Source of the DNA: Glossina fuscipes
Taxonomy: Eukaryota; Arthropoda; Insecta; Diptera; Glossinidae
DNA length: 64,000 nt
NCBI RefSeq assembly: GCF_014805625.2
Contig: NW_023998415.1
Span: 22,591,071 to 22,655,070, forward strand
Direction of reading: 5' to 3'
The position numbers and the translations under genes are program-made. The notes beneath the pieces were generated by a model that saw nothing but the letters and a program-made list of their open reading frames with translations, was not told the DNA's origin and ran no database searches. Below are positions 24,947-38,400 of this stretch, piece by piece. Positions within the stretch are counted from its first letter, which is position 1, and each line of letters begins with the position of its first letter.

Positions 24947-27069
24947 TAAAGAATGTAATTTATCAAAAAGTTTTCAATTTTACTATCAATTAATTTCACT
25001 GCCATGAAACTTTTATAACTATCTTTTGACTTTGATACGAATTTTAAATAACAAGAACAAGAAAAATATTTCTAAATAAATAAAACGAAATGAAAGAAGA
25101 GAGCAAAAAACAAAAATAGATGAAAAAACTCGACTTTGGCACCTAAGTAAATGCAAGAGCTTAAGTAACACTATTAGAGGGAAACTAACTGCCATCTGCA
25201 TATTCAGTGCAGGAGCATTTGTAAGGGTTTGTTCTTCTATTGTGTCATCAATTTAAATTTATTACAAATGAAAATTTGTAGACAAAGAAGTCATTTTATG
25301 ACTGCTTTTTATGCAGCAATGTGGTACCACCTACTAGGCAAACATCCTCAAACTCTCATAAATACATAAATATATACTTTTTAAAAGTATATCTTTTAAA
25401 AGTGAACATAAATTTTCATTGCTTTTCATTTTTAATATTTTCATTTTTAAGTCGAGCACAGTACTTATTGCATCGTACACTAACAAAAGAGAGATTATAT
25501 GCATTTTGGGTGTAATCTTTTCGCATTTATCTTCTATATTGTTTTATATTTGGGAAAACCTCTCTTGTCTATGATGACCTACCTCAAAAGTATAAATCTG
25601 ATGCGTAATTGACCCCCCTCTTGTCACTGTAAGTTTTGTGTGCTTCAGATGCATACATGCACGTTTCAATTTAAGATTTTACCTTTAAATGCAAAATATA
25701 GAAACTATGTTCAAAATTACATTAGATTTTCTACACCATTCAAGTATATATATATATATATATATATGAGTTATTTTAGGTCAATGGCAAACACAATTGT
25801 GCAACTTGAGAGAAATAAAAATACCGCAACAATTGTACTTACCTTAATTTACTACAGGAAGTTATCAAGCCAATGATTCTTGAACATTTTACCGATAAAA
25901 AGAAGTTCTATATATATATATATCCAATAAGCGTGTACCAGTACCAGTGCAAAATCCCGATCGTATCTAAAATATGAATGGCAAGCAGAAAAGTACGTTT
26001 TTGAAAAGATGTTACCTCTGTACATCGACATAAGATTGTCTCATACGATGCGTGACTTATTCTACTTTCTAATAAATTTACGAATCGAAGAGTTTATCAT
26101 GTGATCAAGGGGGCAAATACCCAACATGTCTTCACATTGTCTATGTAATGTTTAGGCGTTGCTCTTTTGGCCTAACTCTGTCATTTGTCAAGAAAAAGGG
26201 CGGCATTTCGTCAAGCAGCTTTAATTCAAGACCTCTTCAAAAGTTGTACTCATAGCGTGTGAGAGCATTCCCACTTGATGGCTTGATCTTTTCAAATTAA
26301 AATCATTGAAGAAGACAAAAAAAAAAAAAAAACAATGCAAGATCCCTTACAGTCAATGAAAGGAACGAATTAAAGCGAAAGAAAACCGCAGAATAGATTC
26401 TTTACTGAAAAGCCATAAGTCAATTGTATTTTAATGAAATTTATGAATGCAACCATGCAAACCAACGGATAGCAAATATACGAAAGCAGGTTTTTAATTA
26501 ATAATGAATCGCATTTGTAGATTTTACCCATACATACGATAATCAAGATTGTATTTTGATGAGGAGAAGCCACAGGATTAATAGGGCTAAATAAAGTGTA
26601 GATCGGAATTAGAGAAGCCTTAATGGCGGTCTTCTATTGAAAGTATTGCTTTCAGAAAAACCATAAAAAGTTGCTTTAAGAAAATATTTATTAATTTTAT
26701 TTTATTTTTATTTATTTGCTTAGTTTTTTTTTTTTTTGTTTTTTTTTTTTTATATCACTTAGATTTTGAAGACTTATGTAAGCATTTTATTTGCACACAC
26801 AATTAACCTCAATTGCTATTCTAGATATCATTTGGGAAAAGATAGCACTTGAATGTTAATACCAGAAATAAGGAAAACAACAAATTGGGCCAACTTTCCT
26901 GATTTTCAGTGCAAGCACAAACTTTTTCATATGTACGTAAAATTTTGTTGAGTGGCTTGCCACCAGAAAAGAAAATCTAACGGAAACTTTTTTAGAAAAT
27001 TCACCAGCAGACACAGTAGTCAAGAAGTAAAATATGAAAGTTAAACTTTTTTCGAATAGAAATGCATTA
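20370..27069. other. AT-rich non-coding sequence with microsatellites
   Basis: No gene or recognisable transposon. It holds (TA)n runs at 20688-20724, 21112-21139, 22146-22180, 22640-22669 and 25747-25768, a loose GACT-type array at 21815-21862, and poly-T at 24915-24945. Open frames here have no family resemblance. Confidence 0.6.
24915..24945. repeat. poly-T run
   Basis: Thirty-one consecutive T. No retroposed body attached on the minus strand was recognised. Confidence 0.9.
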
Positions 27070-27140
27070 AAACAAGTCTAAAAATTCTACTCGCCTTAGG
27101 CCGAATCTTGGATAACCATCATGTTAAGCACGAATGTATG
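27070..27140 (+). repeat. fragment of dispersed 'GGCCGAATCTT' repeat
   Basis: 'aaaacaagtc' followed by 'ggccgaatcttggataacc' shares its layout and the ATCTT..ATAACCATC core with the start of the repeat at 47969. Only the first 60-70 bases are recognisable. The parent element class is unknown to me. Confidence 0.5.
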
Positions 27141-29687
27141 TAACTGTGCATCGGTTTGCGAGCGACGACGAGTAATTTGCTACATTAAAAAATTAAAATT
27201 TTAATTTCTTTACACACTTGTGTTCAAATGTTTGTGTCAATCAATTAATAAACTCGTCTCTAGTTAAAGTTTTCCTTTTTTTTTTTTTAAAACGCTGCTG
27301 CTGCTTACGACTACACCGCCAAGATAATTCAGTGAGTCGGTTAAAATTCAAAATAACCAAATAAGGATGAAAATGTAATTGATTTTAGTATCCATATTAG
27401 CTTACTGGTGGTATCCAAAATTCGGCTTACAGTAAGTGTACATTTCTTTCGTATGCTTTTTTGTTTGAGAGGTTCGAGACAGCAACTTGTCACAAAATAT
27501 CTCTATTCTGGGAATTGTTCAGCACACTCTGTAGATATATAATGATGCGTTCATGTGTAAATTTATGTTAGATATATACACATATTTGTATATGTTTACA
27601 CATTATATATATATGTATTAAAAATTCACCATCAAGATGAACAAATAATGAAAAGAGATCTTTCTTGTCTTTTTCCCCTCCACGATTTCTGTGAATTTAT
27701 TTATTTGCAAAACCTTTTTCTCCGGACACTAAATTGCATCGGCTAGTTTGTGGTCTTATTGTTCATTAATTGCCAATAACCACAAATAGAAGGCGATAAA
27801 TATTCAAAGGGAAAAAACGCAACCAACCACTCAGCCAACTGAATTTCTTTTCGTAGATAATGGGTCATCTAGGTAAAAAAAAAAAAAAAAAAAAAAAAAA
27901 ACATCCGTTCTTTGCTGTTCTTAAACGAAACACTTTATGCCTTAGAATATATATTCAGACTGAAACTAGATCAATTTTTATATGTGAACAAGAAACAAGG
28001 CTTCTTTTCCGCAAGATTCCGCAAACATATTGAAAGAAAAAGGGCTAAAATAGCATTCGTTTGAAAATTGAACAAACATTTTAAGGCCATTATACTGAAG
28101 AGCCGCGATCATGTTTAATATGAAAATTAATTTCCCTTACACGTATTGACTTAATATTTTTTTTATACACAGCAGGCGTAGAAGTGTAAACCCAGAGAAA
28201 TGCTTCTGATGATCGTAAAAACGGGAATAGAAGCTTTTTAACGGTATCGGAAACCAAATTTATAATCTTAATGTTTCTAGAATATCCTTGCAAAAACCAA
28301 AGATTTGTTGTAAATTTTGAGCAAAACATTCTTCTTAAGTGTTGTAAGAATGTGATTCTCTCATGAGTCTGGCGTTTATTCACCGTTTTGCTGTAAAGAC
28401 GTTCTCGAGTGCTGATAGGTAAATGAAAACTCTGTTTTTTTTTATTAATTCCTAAATTGTGAATAGGCGGATCAGCGTATTGGTTCTACGCAGCTCCGAT
28501 ATTTATTTATTTCTACAGATGCTTTAGATGCTCTAAATGGTGTAAAATGGAGCTAAGGCTTCTTGGTCGGACAGATTTTATTAGGTTTCTTTAAGTCTTG
28601 AGATGCTTAGATGTTTGCACACAAATGTTGAATGAGTATATATCGTCTAACAAACTTGAAATCCTTCATAATTCTTGGTTGCCTATATCCCTTTAAGAAG
28701 TAAGTGCAAAATGTTTTCGACCAAAGGCAATTGTATTTTTCTCATTTTCATATTTTTGTCTTTCTTTTTCATGAAAATGTCTTAAAATTTCCTTAACTGA
28801 TTTAGTCACGTGTATCATAGGAATTGAAAATGTCATTATTATCAAATTTGAAATAAAACGCAATCCCAGAATACATATCATAATATTGTGTAATAAGTGA
28901 AGTGTACGTTATCATGTATTCTGATGTGATGGAAGCAGTGAATGTTGTCTGCATATTCAAAGCAATTATAAACAATCCCCTTATCCTTTTGTCAAATAAA
29001 TACAATTGACAATTGTATGAATACATTTTCCTTGACACACATTAAATTGTTGTGTATATTAGTTTTAAGAGGATTCATTGTTTTACTGAGAACTCGTGTA
29101 TGCACGAATTAATTATTTAGTTTTTCTATTTGTTCTACTGAATTATATTTGAAAATTATCTTAAATGATTTAATGCTTATGCGTATGAGCGTTCCGTTAG
29201 ATATATTTAAATATTATTTTGAAAAAAATCCAAATTATTAAAATTATTTCAAAGTATTTCACATGAAAAATAACTGACAAAATTTATTCGCAATTTCGGT
29301 GGATTAAAACAAACCATAAATGCCGATAACAGAGATATTTTCACAGTTTTCGTGTGCAAGAATGAATCGTTATTTTGTAGATGTGTTTTGTCTGCCCACG
29401 GAGAGAGCAGGGGGCATGCCTAATATACTTTCAATTGAAGTCATCTATTGCATTGTTTTTGTTACGTACATCATCACCTATTGTTCACAAATATGATATA
29501 ATCATCTGCCTATTTCCTGCTATTTAAGTCCAAAAAAAACAAAAAAATAAAGTTTCCAATACTGAAAGTTAATCGGCATAATTTTAGACAATTTCTAGCG
29601 AGGGAAAAAAAAAGAAGAAAATTTATGACTAAGAAATATTTTTATCGGAATTGATTCGGTGTTGAAATAATTTTAATGTATCTAATA
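27141..29687. other. AT-rich non-coding sequence
   Basis: Poly-A at 27875-27901 and short TA runs near 27605. The minus-strand open frame at 28090-28383 (97 codons) has no recognisable motif, and I judge it chance. Confidence 0.6.
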
Positions 29688-30132
29688 ACAAGTCGGTCAA
29701 TAATTTCCGGAACTGACATATACATCTTCTCTCTATAATGCTTTTAGAAAGCGCTAGCAATTAAACGCCATTTTTGTCAAAATTTCATCTTATTTCGATC
29801 AATGGTATCATCCCCTCTTAGCTGAGGCCAAAATGTCGGATGACCTGAACATTGGTTTGGAAAGTGTTATGGCAGTTCTTGCGTCTCGCAACCACCAAAA
29901 TGTCGATGGCTTGCTAGCTTAAAAGGGATATTTGAATGACAAAGGTTCGGATAAATTGATCAGATCAGTGCGAAAACTGGAGCGTTTTCACAAATCATTC
30001 CCCTTAAAAAATTTCACGAAGCTTCCGAGATTGCATCAATCGTGGCGGGGAATATCTTAATCAATTAAATTGACTTTTGCAAGGAAGAATGTTTTTTTTC
30101 CGTTATTCCCCCGAAATTTTTAATCCACCTAT
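29688..30132 (+). mobile_element. 445-bp mariner derivative with both ends
   Basis: The left end 'acaagtcggtcaataatttc' continues as cggaactgacatata and matches, from memory, the ends of a mariner group beginning acaggttggctgataag and continuing to ctgacacata. The right end, read inward, is 'taggtggattaaaaatttcg', an imperfect complement of the left end. Before it, 'ttgacttttgc' and 'aatgttttttttcc' resemble the 3' untranslated part of that group. TA dinucleotides flank at 29686-29687 and 30133-30134. The interior is far too short for a full transposase. It has an open stretch (MSDDLNIGLESVMAVLAS near 29838) that I cannot align to mariner protein, so the middle may be rearranged or captured. 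Confidence 0.6.
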
Positions 30133-31096
30133 TATTATGTCCTTAATATATTATTATAATTTAATTTTTGCTTAAGTTCGTCCATTTGATTTTCGAGGAG
30201 CCTAAATTGATGCAAAATTTCCATATCATACTTGGACAAAAGTTAGACAAAAAAAAAAATTGTCTCTTTTATTTTAGTGTGATGGTGTAGTTGAGCAATA
30301 ACAAAGATTGCGCTTCGTCCCGCTTTGAATAAAATGTCATTCCCTTTTTGTTGTTTTTATTTAATTTTTTTTATTTTAACTGATTTTTCGTTTTTTATAG
30401 GCTTACACATATACGTATATACCAATATAAACATATTTTCTGACCTGGCAAATTTATGCTTACATAAGCAGAAATATTTTATAAATAAAAACATGTTACA
30501 TGTAAAAGAATCTAATCACAGTATATAGAAAATTTTACCCACAAACACATGCCAACCAACTTACATGACATAAACGCACCTACATACTATACAGAGAGCT
30601 TTTCTTCATAGCAATGTATACGTTTGCATGTTGAGAGAAAAATAAAATGAAATTATATCAGTTGTAATATCTAGTAATGCAGTTTTAGTTTGTAATTGAT
30701 AAATACTATATGCTTGTAACTTCTCACATACCGATGTATGCAGTTTTTTTTATTGTATTGCTTTTCTATTCATGTCTTTAATACGGTTTCTCACATATGC
30801 AATGTGTTCGTCATAAAAAAAAAAAAAAAGTCACAATTGTCAGAAATATCCATTCGTCAAAATTGACATAATATATATGCGTGTGTAAGAGTAGTTTTGA
30901 TTAATTCTGATACATCCACAAACTGACACAAAATAGAATTGCACACATGCGTACCTATGTAATACATATTTCAATATATTTTATACAATATGTAAAAGTT
31001 ATCAAATTTGAGGGACATTTTTTGGTTCACAACTAAATTTTCCAACTTAACGCCTGAGTGAAATCAGTAAGTAATAAAAAAAAATAAAAATAAAAA

Positions 31097-31141
<45 letters not shown>
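31097..31141. repeat. (TA)n microsatellite
   Basis: About 22 TA units with one interruption near 31112. Confidence 0.9.
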
Positions 31142-31143
<2 letters not shown>

Positions 31144-33183
31144 AAAATAAATAAATAAGAGAAAAAACATAAAGCACAATACATCTAGATAACATCCAAT
31201 GAAAAAAAAAAAAAAAACTAGACATTTTTTAGTTTACATATTCAAAAACTAAAAAATTTCCATTCCCATGAATATGCCATTCTTTGTTCAGCTATGCATT
31301 TTTCTCTGTTAATATGAATGAGTTAACTTGAAATCGATATATTATGGGTATACTCTCCAAGGGAACGCACGAAAAGGTACAATAAGAAATGCTTCACGTC
31401 ATTAAGGAAAACACTACGATCATAAGTTAGATTATGTAATTCAGCATTGTAAAGAGAATCGCTACTCGTACTGCAAAGTCTTTGGGTTAGTGAGCTGATC
31501 TTTCGACAGTGCACACTTGTCTATTACCAGATTATGATTATGTACCCTATACAGTAACTAAGGATTTGTGGCTGCAAGTTCCATAGTCTTTCTCTTTTGA
31601 AAAAGACGAAATCAACAAAACAAATGGTGCAGTGGTGCAGTGGTCCAGATGGTAACCCGATAAAGGCGAAAATTATGGCAACGCTAAAATAATGAACTCT
31701 CACCATATCTCTCATCTGTTTGGGCTTTGTTTCTGATTACACGTCTGCCAGCGCCGTCGTTTTGCCTACGTAAATATAAGCTACAAATTAAACTCAGAGT
31801 TGAACTTGTATAAATAACACAAAATGAAATCAATTAAATCGATATTATTCCAAAATGTGACAGTCAAGAGCCTACCGCTATTACTACTACTACTTTTACG
31901 ATAAATATTACCCAGTGTTGAGTTAATTTCCACTAAAAAAGAAAACCGACGAAATTGTTGCTTAAAAAAAATAACACAATAATGATAAAATAACAACGAC
32001 GGTAGTAATAATCTACACGCCTATTATGAAGCGTATGAAAATTTATCGAACTTTGCGCTATCACGGATCGACTGAAACGTAGTTCTGCATCGAACCAAAC
32101 ACCGTCAGATGCTAATGAATAGAGTTTCGATATTAGAGACGTTTCACTATTTCAAAGTCTGGTCCCACAAAAAAGTTTAACGGTTTGGCATAAGGAGCGT
32201 GCAAAAACAAGCTAATTTAATCATTACTTTATACCCAATTAAGTTCTTGATACAAACATAAACGCATATGCTACCAGACATTTAATAACATAAACACTGG
32301 AAGGTTGGTCAAAAAAAAAAAGAAAAATAAAAATAAAAAATAAAAAATCAAATAATAATGAGTCATCATGTCAGTCTTTCATTGATACTTCTTCTTCCTC
32401 TCTTTTTTTTTTTTTTTTTATTTCATTTTTTACCCCTTGACCACAATCACATATTTGTACAAACATGCCTACAAACATTAAGCCATTATTATCTCAATGT
32501 TTTATTATAAGTATTAAAAATATTGTACTAATGTGATATATGAAATAAAGGGGGAAAATATATTTAGCGAGAGTCGAATTTTTGATCATCTTTCTTACTA
32601 ACGATACTTTTATACCATCGTTTCTCGTTAACTAATAAATGAATTCTTTATCAAATTTAAAACCAGAATTTCGTAGAGATGCTCATTAAACACAAGTCAT
32701 ATGTCTTTCGCATACTATATACTATATCTGCGAAATCGTTCAAGTCGTTAAGTAAAATTTTCGAATTATTTTTTTATTTTTATTCGATTTTATCGTATAT
32801 ACCGATTTTTATCGGTTGAATGACATAGTCTTAACATGTACACTTGTATTGTCATGAGTTAGTTGCAAACAAAATGACAAAGTAAACGCATTGATAAATA
32901 TTTTTAACTAACATGATAACAGTTTCAATTAACACTTTCCATTCCTGTATAAGCTTTACGTGGAAATGTTAAATAGCAAAATAGAAAAAAAAAAAAACAC
33001 AAACATACTTACGAACATTTACGAAAATTTGCATAAATTTTTAATTAAATCAGTTCACAATTTTATTAATATAAACCATTGTCGGTATATGCACACGCAA
33101 GCTACGAGCAATACAAAATCAGATGTTTCCGAGTCGGCCTTCTTCGGTATTTAGGAGTTCAAGGCTGAGATAGAGTTTATCAT

Positions 33184-33420
33184 GTGCATTGGCGGGAATT
33201 GTGCATAACCACCACTTTAGGGAATATCATGAAATTGTTATATTTATTATCAACTCGCTACAATTTGCGCGATATAAGTTTCATAAAGGTTTGCAGATAT
33301 ATTTATAGAAAGTTCAGATCGAAGTCCTTAGAAAGCAGACGAAGAGACAGAGAGTCACGCTTAGACGAATGGATACACGTATCGAAGCAGCCTCAGCAAC
33401 TCACTTTGAAATTGAATTGA
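33184..33420 (+). CDS. short open frame, unidentified, doubtful
   Basis: A 78-codon frame. Its last 35 codons are charged and less AT-biased (RSKSLESRRRDRESRLDEW) and follow an acceptor-like 'ggtttgcag' at about 33294. An exon that starts there and ends at the TGA is conceivable. There is no family resemblance and no supporting neighbour. A chance frame is more likely. Confidence 0.12.
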   Translation: MHWRELCITTTLGNIMKLLYLLSTRYNLRDISFIKVCRYIYRKFRSKSLESRRRDRESRLDEWIHVSKQPQQLTLKLN

Positions 33421-34432
33421 ACCTCTATGATGCGAATTCTTTGATCGCAGTAACGGTACGAACAGATTAACATACCTTCAGTTCATGAATGTTGGTTATA
33501 AAAATGAAATTTAATACGTATATGGAATATATACAAAAAATACGTTAACAAACTTACATGAATTGCTTTGTTATATCAATAATTGTGCATGCAATTCATG
33601 AAAGTCACATTAGATAATTTAATGAAATTATAAGCACAAAATTAATATGTTACACACGTGCAATTATATATATGCACACGATATAATATGTTCGCAAACT
33701 TTCAACTGATAATTGGCATAATTGAAAATATTTTCCAATAACTTGGATAATTTTCAAAAATTTCCCTCTTTAATGAACGAGTCGACTAAAGGAGTAGATG
33801 CGGAGAGAGTGTAGTAAAAAAATTTCTCTAACTAAATATAAGTAAAACTCCTCTTATTCTCTTTTCTTCATAATTAGATAAGGACGATGAAGAGATCATA
33901 AGAAACAACAAGTACAAGTGAGTTAAGGTGAGTCAGAGTCTACCATCACTTAATATACACAACTTCACTTAATACAGTTGTTCAAAAACAATGATTTTTT
34001 CAAACCAGATGTTATATGAGAGATGGCCGAGAGAGTAACCTGATTCGAACCATTTCTAACAGCATTCATCCTTGGGTTAAAACAGTGTTTCAATGCACCA
34101 AATTTTGTGAAAACATTTGAAAAATTGCGTCCCTTAGATTGGACATAAGAGAACAGAAGAGAAACTTAGAACGCTTCAGAAGGTGATCCTGATTCCTTCG
34201 GTATAATAAAACGTGCATCTATCTAAAGCCGGCCCGGGCGTTGTTTACACCCTTGGTTGTTGGTTCCTTTACAATCTCGGATCGCGATATGCCTTCTAGT
34301 TAGTTCTCCTTGAGCTTTTAAATTATGGAAACTCATCGTTTAATCAATCTTCAACAATCTTTATAAAACTATTCGTCATTATCTAAATTTTTCATCAAAA
34401 TTCAAGTCGAATTATATTTTGTAAAATATTTT

Positions 34433-34570
34433 AGGCTTTATAAGACTGGATGCCTCGATACGTTTTCTCAAAAGGAAAAGCAAAAGTGTCACAAAGCTCG
34501 CAAGGGAATTCGATTGCCTTTGTCAAAGACTGTTCTAGCAGGAGAAGTACACCAATGCGCCAAATCGTGA
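34433..34570 (+). CDS. possible terminal exon, unidentified, doubtful
   Basis: After an acceptor-like 'aaaatattttag' the frame reads LYKTGCLDTFSQKEKQKCHK and continues to a TGA at 34568-34570, about 45 codons. Three cysteines and many lysines give it a peptide-like look, and its base composition is richer in G+C than its surroundings. The open frame extends back to about 34367 without a methionine. No upstream exon was found. It is unrecognised and may be chance. Confidence 0.12.
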   Translation, partial: RLYKTGCLDTFSQKEKQKCHKARKGIRLPLSKTVLAGEVHQCAKS

Positions 34571-37500
34571 GAGTTAATTTAGTCAAAGGCATTTTAATCG
34601 CGGGTCATATGAGGTGAAATCTTTGCTAAGCAATTGTAGTTATAAACTCCGTGTAGATCAAAAGCGGACACCATCGGAACTATCACATTCGAGTCATGCC
34701 ACTCTTATATTTTAAACTCAATTCAAGTTGAGATGTAATCAGTAAATGCTGGCACACTATTGCGCTACTGCTATGTCATATTTTATTGGTCACGTTTTGA
34801 ATCCATAGCTAAGGCTAGTTAAAAAGATGGAAGTAAAATATTTTATTGAAATTGTTGTTCATTCGAATTTGTTCATTTTCTCTTATTCCCCTCTAGGCTT
34901 TTTTATTCGTTTGGAAACATTTATACGTCTCGCACCATTGTATTAAACTAGTATGCTAACTTCATCAATTCATTTAAAAATAAACATCCAGCACCACGGA
35001 TGATGGTGAAGTTCTAACGCAACTAAATAATATTGAGCTCGTCTTCTGCGAATCGTTAATTTGCCCTTACGCGTACTTGTATCATCATCTCCAACTGTCT
35101 ATCTATCTTTGTCCATTCTACTCAAAATATCTAAGTTAGACAGATGTGATGAACAAGCACGCTTGGCACTGTTAGTTTATCTGTACAAAAAAAAAAAAAA
35201 AAAAAAAAAAAAAATTCCGCTGATTTGTTCACGAAAGCGTCTCTAATATTAAAACATGCAGATAGCTAATGCGTGAAAAGTCCGGATTGCAAAATATTTG
35301 AACAAGTTTACAAACATGAAATATAGCATAAGACAGCCATGGCGAGTGTGAAATCAACAATTTATTTCGGATGTTGGGTGTCAAAGATTCGTTACAAAAC
35401 TAATTTACTTTTTTCACATTTTTTTTATTTTTTTTTATTTATTTATTTATTTTTTTTTTTATTTTTTTTTATTTTTTTCAAATAAATCTATTGTTTGTCT
35501 TTAACAAATGTTTTAATTATGGTTTTTGGTTTCTGTTTTGTTTTTAACAAAAAAGAGAAAAAGTAAAAAACAATTAAATAAAACATAATTGATTTGTTTG
35601 TAAAAATCCTTTATTAAATTAAAAATTAATTTATAAGCTTTGTTTGTGCAAATATAACATTACGTATAAATTTAATTAGTTTTCATGACCCTAACCAGAC
35701 AATCTAATACGTTTGTCATTCCTAATGTTACATATAAAAATATCAATCAATCCTTCCTTCGAATTGGAATAACATAAAGAATATGTTTTTAAGTAGATTG
35801 GAAAATTTAAATGAAATTACTTTACTATTAATATCGCTTATAAATTATTGAACGCGAGTTATCGCTATAACAGATAAATAGATTTCGTCCGGATATGCTT
35901 CTAACCTTTGCAACATATTATATTCATACTCATAATACTTATTTAATTTTGCAACTGACAACTCATGTAGCTCAGTTATATTGGTCGGTGGTGAGTCACA
36001 AAAACTTAAAAGCAGAAAAGAAAAAAAAAAAAAAAAATTGTTTTAAAATCATTCATTAAAATAACATTCTCGGCTATGAAAAGTATTGACGGCCTTCCAA
36101 CGGCCATCTATAGTAGCAAATATAACAAATGTAGTGCGTAGCAAACAATTCGATTCATATTGTACATAACTTTTCTTTTATTTATTTCGTCTTTTGTCAT
36201 GCATTACTTTTTCAACTAAATAATAAAAATGGCTCGATAAATCTAGTAATAGTAAGTTTATAGTAAAAGCCTCGTGTATAAACTTGACGGGACAGTAAGC
36301 GTTTCAATCTTGTAGTTTAGTTTGACAAATTAAAAAAAAAAAAAAAACAAACAAGAATCTTCTTCTATCTTCTTAGCATAACAAGTAATTCGGACGCTCA
36401 ACCACCACAGCGCAATCAAGAGCAAAATCATAAATCTTTTTCTGATACAATAGAAACAAGTGAAATATTTAAAATAACAGCACAATGAATGAATACATGA
36501 CGTCGTAGATGTTATAAATATCTTAATATTTAATTGAGCTATAAATAAAATTTACTTCAGACTTATATCCCGCCTTTAAGTTATTGCATTCTCTATCGTT
36601 TAAATCCAACCTTCATATGATAATTGTTATAATTTTTCTTCTGCACGTACTTATACCGAATGCAAATAGAGATTCAGGACGTATATATATATATATATAT
36701 ATAAATTTATATAATATATCAAAATTTTGAATAACAAACAAAATGTTCTGTATTGTTATTAAATGTCTAGATATATACATACATGCGTATGTAAATAAAT
36801 ATATATATACGTGCATACGTGTACGTGTATGTGTGCGTATGTGTGTGTAAATATTTTCTTATAATTAGATATTATAACTGAAAACAGCACTTGCTATCCA
36901 AGATGTCCTCAAGGCGTTTCATATCAACAGCACTATCTACATTGCGTTCCCTCATATAAAATATAATCAAAGTGAAGGTAACCAAACAAGTTACCAGACA
37001 TTTTTTAAGGTTTATGCCTCTGCTAAATTGTACTTTATCACATTAAATGAAGGAAAACGCATAGACATCTAACCTAAATTACAAAACGATTTAAACCTTA
37101 AAATACGATCACAAAAGCGAAAGCAAAAGGGGGTAAATAAATGAATTATTATGTCTAAATATCACGCAATATGTGTGCCTGCTTGTTGCAAAAATAAAAT
37201 ATACAAAATACGTTTTGAAGAATTTCGAACATTGAACATAGACCAAATTGCCAAGTGTCGCTATGGAAGTTAAAAGACCATCCAAAACTGTCCTTCCTTT
37301 TATCGCAATATCTTGTTTCCGTTATCATGAATGCATCTTACTGTGTATATGTATATGAAATAGTAAATGTACTACAAAATATTTCTATACTCCTGTTACG
37401 TTTCGGGGAAACCTAATTTCATTATCATCCGATTGTCTAGACTTGGACGCAGTAAGTAAGCACCTAGAAAGTGAATGGATATGCTCGTTCGAGAAGTGCC

Positions 37501-37741
37501 CGCCAGAGAACGGATAATTTTTTGCGCTGTCGTTTTATGATTCTTACTTTTCCAATATTGGTGTTCGATTGTAATCTTATCGCTGCATTGTACCTTTGGT
37601 CCCACAGTTGTTTTGCAGTAACACAAACTTTTTACTTTCACGTTCGTAGTTGAACTTCTATTACCGTCGATATGTAGCTGTAACTCCTTGCGTCTATTTC
37701 TATAATTATCGTTTTAAAGTCGGTATGTTGTGTTTGCAATT

Positions 37742-37744
<3 letters not shown>

Positions 37745-37772
<28 letters not shown>
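37745..37772. repeat. (GT)n microsatellite
   Basis: About 14 perfect GT units. The overlapping plus and minus open frames (37650-37895 and 37714-38007) run through it. Confidence 0.95.
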
Positions 37773-37775
<3 letters not shown>

Positions 37776-38143
37776 CAATTGTGGCATCGTTGTAGTTGCA
37801 GCTATATCGCTCCATGTTTTCAGCTGTGTACCCGTAGCTTTGCAGTTTCATTTTCCCAGCTTCATCGTGATGACTTTGTTGCTTTGACCTTGTAGTTACT
37901 ATTTTCATTTGTTCCCACGCTGTTGCGGTTTGTAGCCATGCGATGGAGGCGTAGTATGTAGTCAAGTATTTTGCATATACAAAATAGAGCATTGTTACGA
38001 AAATCACACACTTGATGCATGAAAACTTGACGATTTTCTAGGAAACCAAATTACAAAAATACCCACTTTTGACGGTTTACCTATCACGAGCAGGTGGCGA
38101 TTGTCGAAAAGATTAACAACAATCCGCAGAATATTTCACGGCA

Positions 38144-38166
38144 AGAGAGAGAGAGAGAGAGAGAGA
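38144..38166. repeat. (GA)n microsatellite
   Basis: Eleven GA units about 45 bp upstream of the TATA box at 38213. GA runs are binding sites for GAGA-type factors in flies, so the position may matter for the promoter-like site. Confidence 0.9.
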
Positions 38167-38189
38167 TTAATACAAAAAATATATCACAA

Positions 38190-38400
38190 TGAGGTTAGTT
38201 ACTGTAAAAGGGTATAAAAACCCAATATTTGCGAAGGGCAAACTTAGTCGAGTCAAGACAGTTGAATCGTAATATTCAAACGGACAAGTCCAAAAGAGTA
38301 CAAGTTCCTGTAAATGATGTGTAAATAGTTTTGCGAATAAAACCTATGCTATCCTAACAAGCACAATTGAGCGGTACGAGCTTCATTCCGAAAGGTGTTG
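38190..38400 (+). mobile_element. LTR-like promoter and polyadenylation module
   Basis: A TATA box (tataaaaa, 38213-38220) is followed 32 bp later by an initiator-like cttagtc (A at 38245). About 90 bp after that comes aataaa (38337-38342) in 'gcgaataaaacct'. TATA, start site and polyadenylation signal within about 130 bp is the U3-R-U5 order of an insect LTR retrotransposon, so this may be a solo LTR. I could not fix TG...CA ends, a target duplication, a primer-binding site or a second LTR. The alternative is a small host promoter followed by an unrelated A-rich word. Confidence 0.35.

Larger units (their letters stand above)
30133..38140. other. AT-rich non-coding sequence
   Basis: No gene established. 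It holds (TA)n at 31097-31141, poly-A at 30817-30829 and 35187-35214, T/A-rich low complexity at 35420-35480, (TA)n at 36681-36703 and (GT)n at 37745-37772. Two weak coding-like segments (33184-33420 and 34433-34570) are listed separately. Confidence 0.55.

Noticed and set aside
34025..34050. Another tRNA-like A box (tggccgagagag) and B box (gattcgaacc)
   Set aside because: The boxes are only about 16 bp apart, far too close for an internal pol III promoter.
35140..35185. microRNA (cttggcactg resembles a miR-263 start)
   Set aside because: Only ten bases match and no hairpin precursor is visible.
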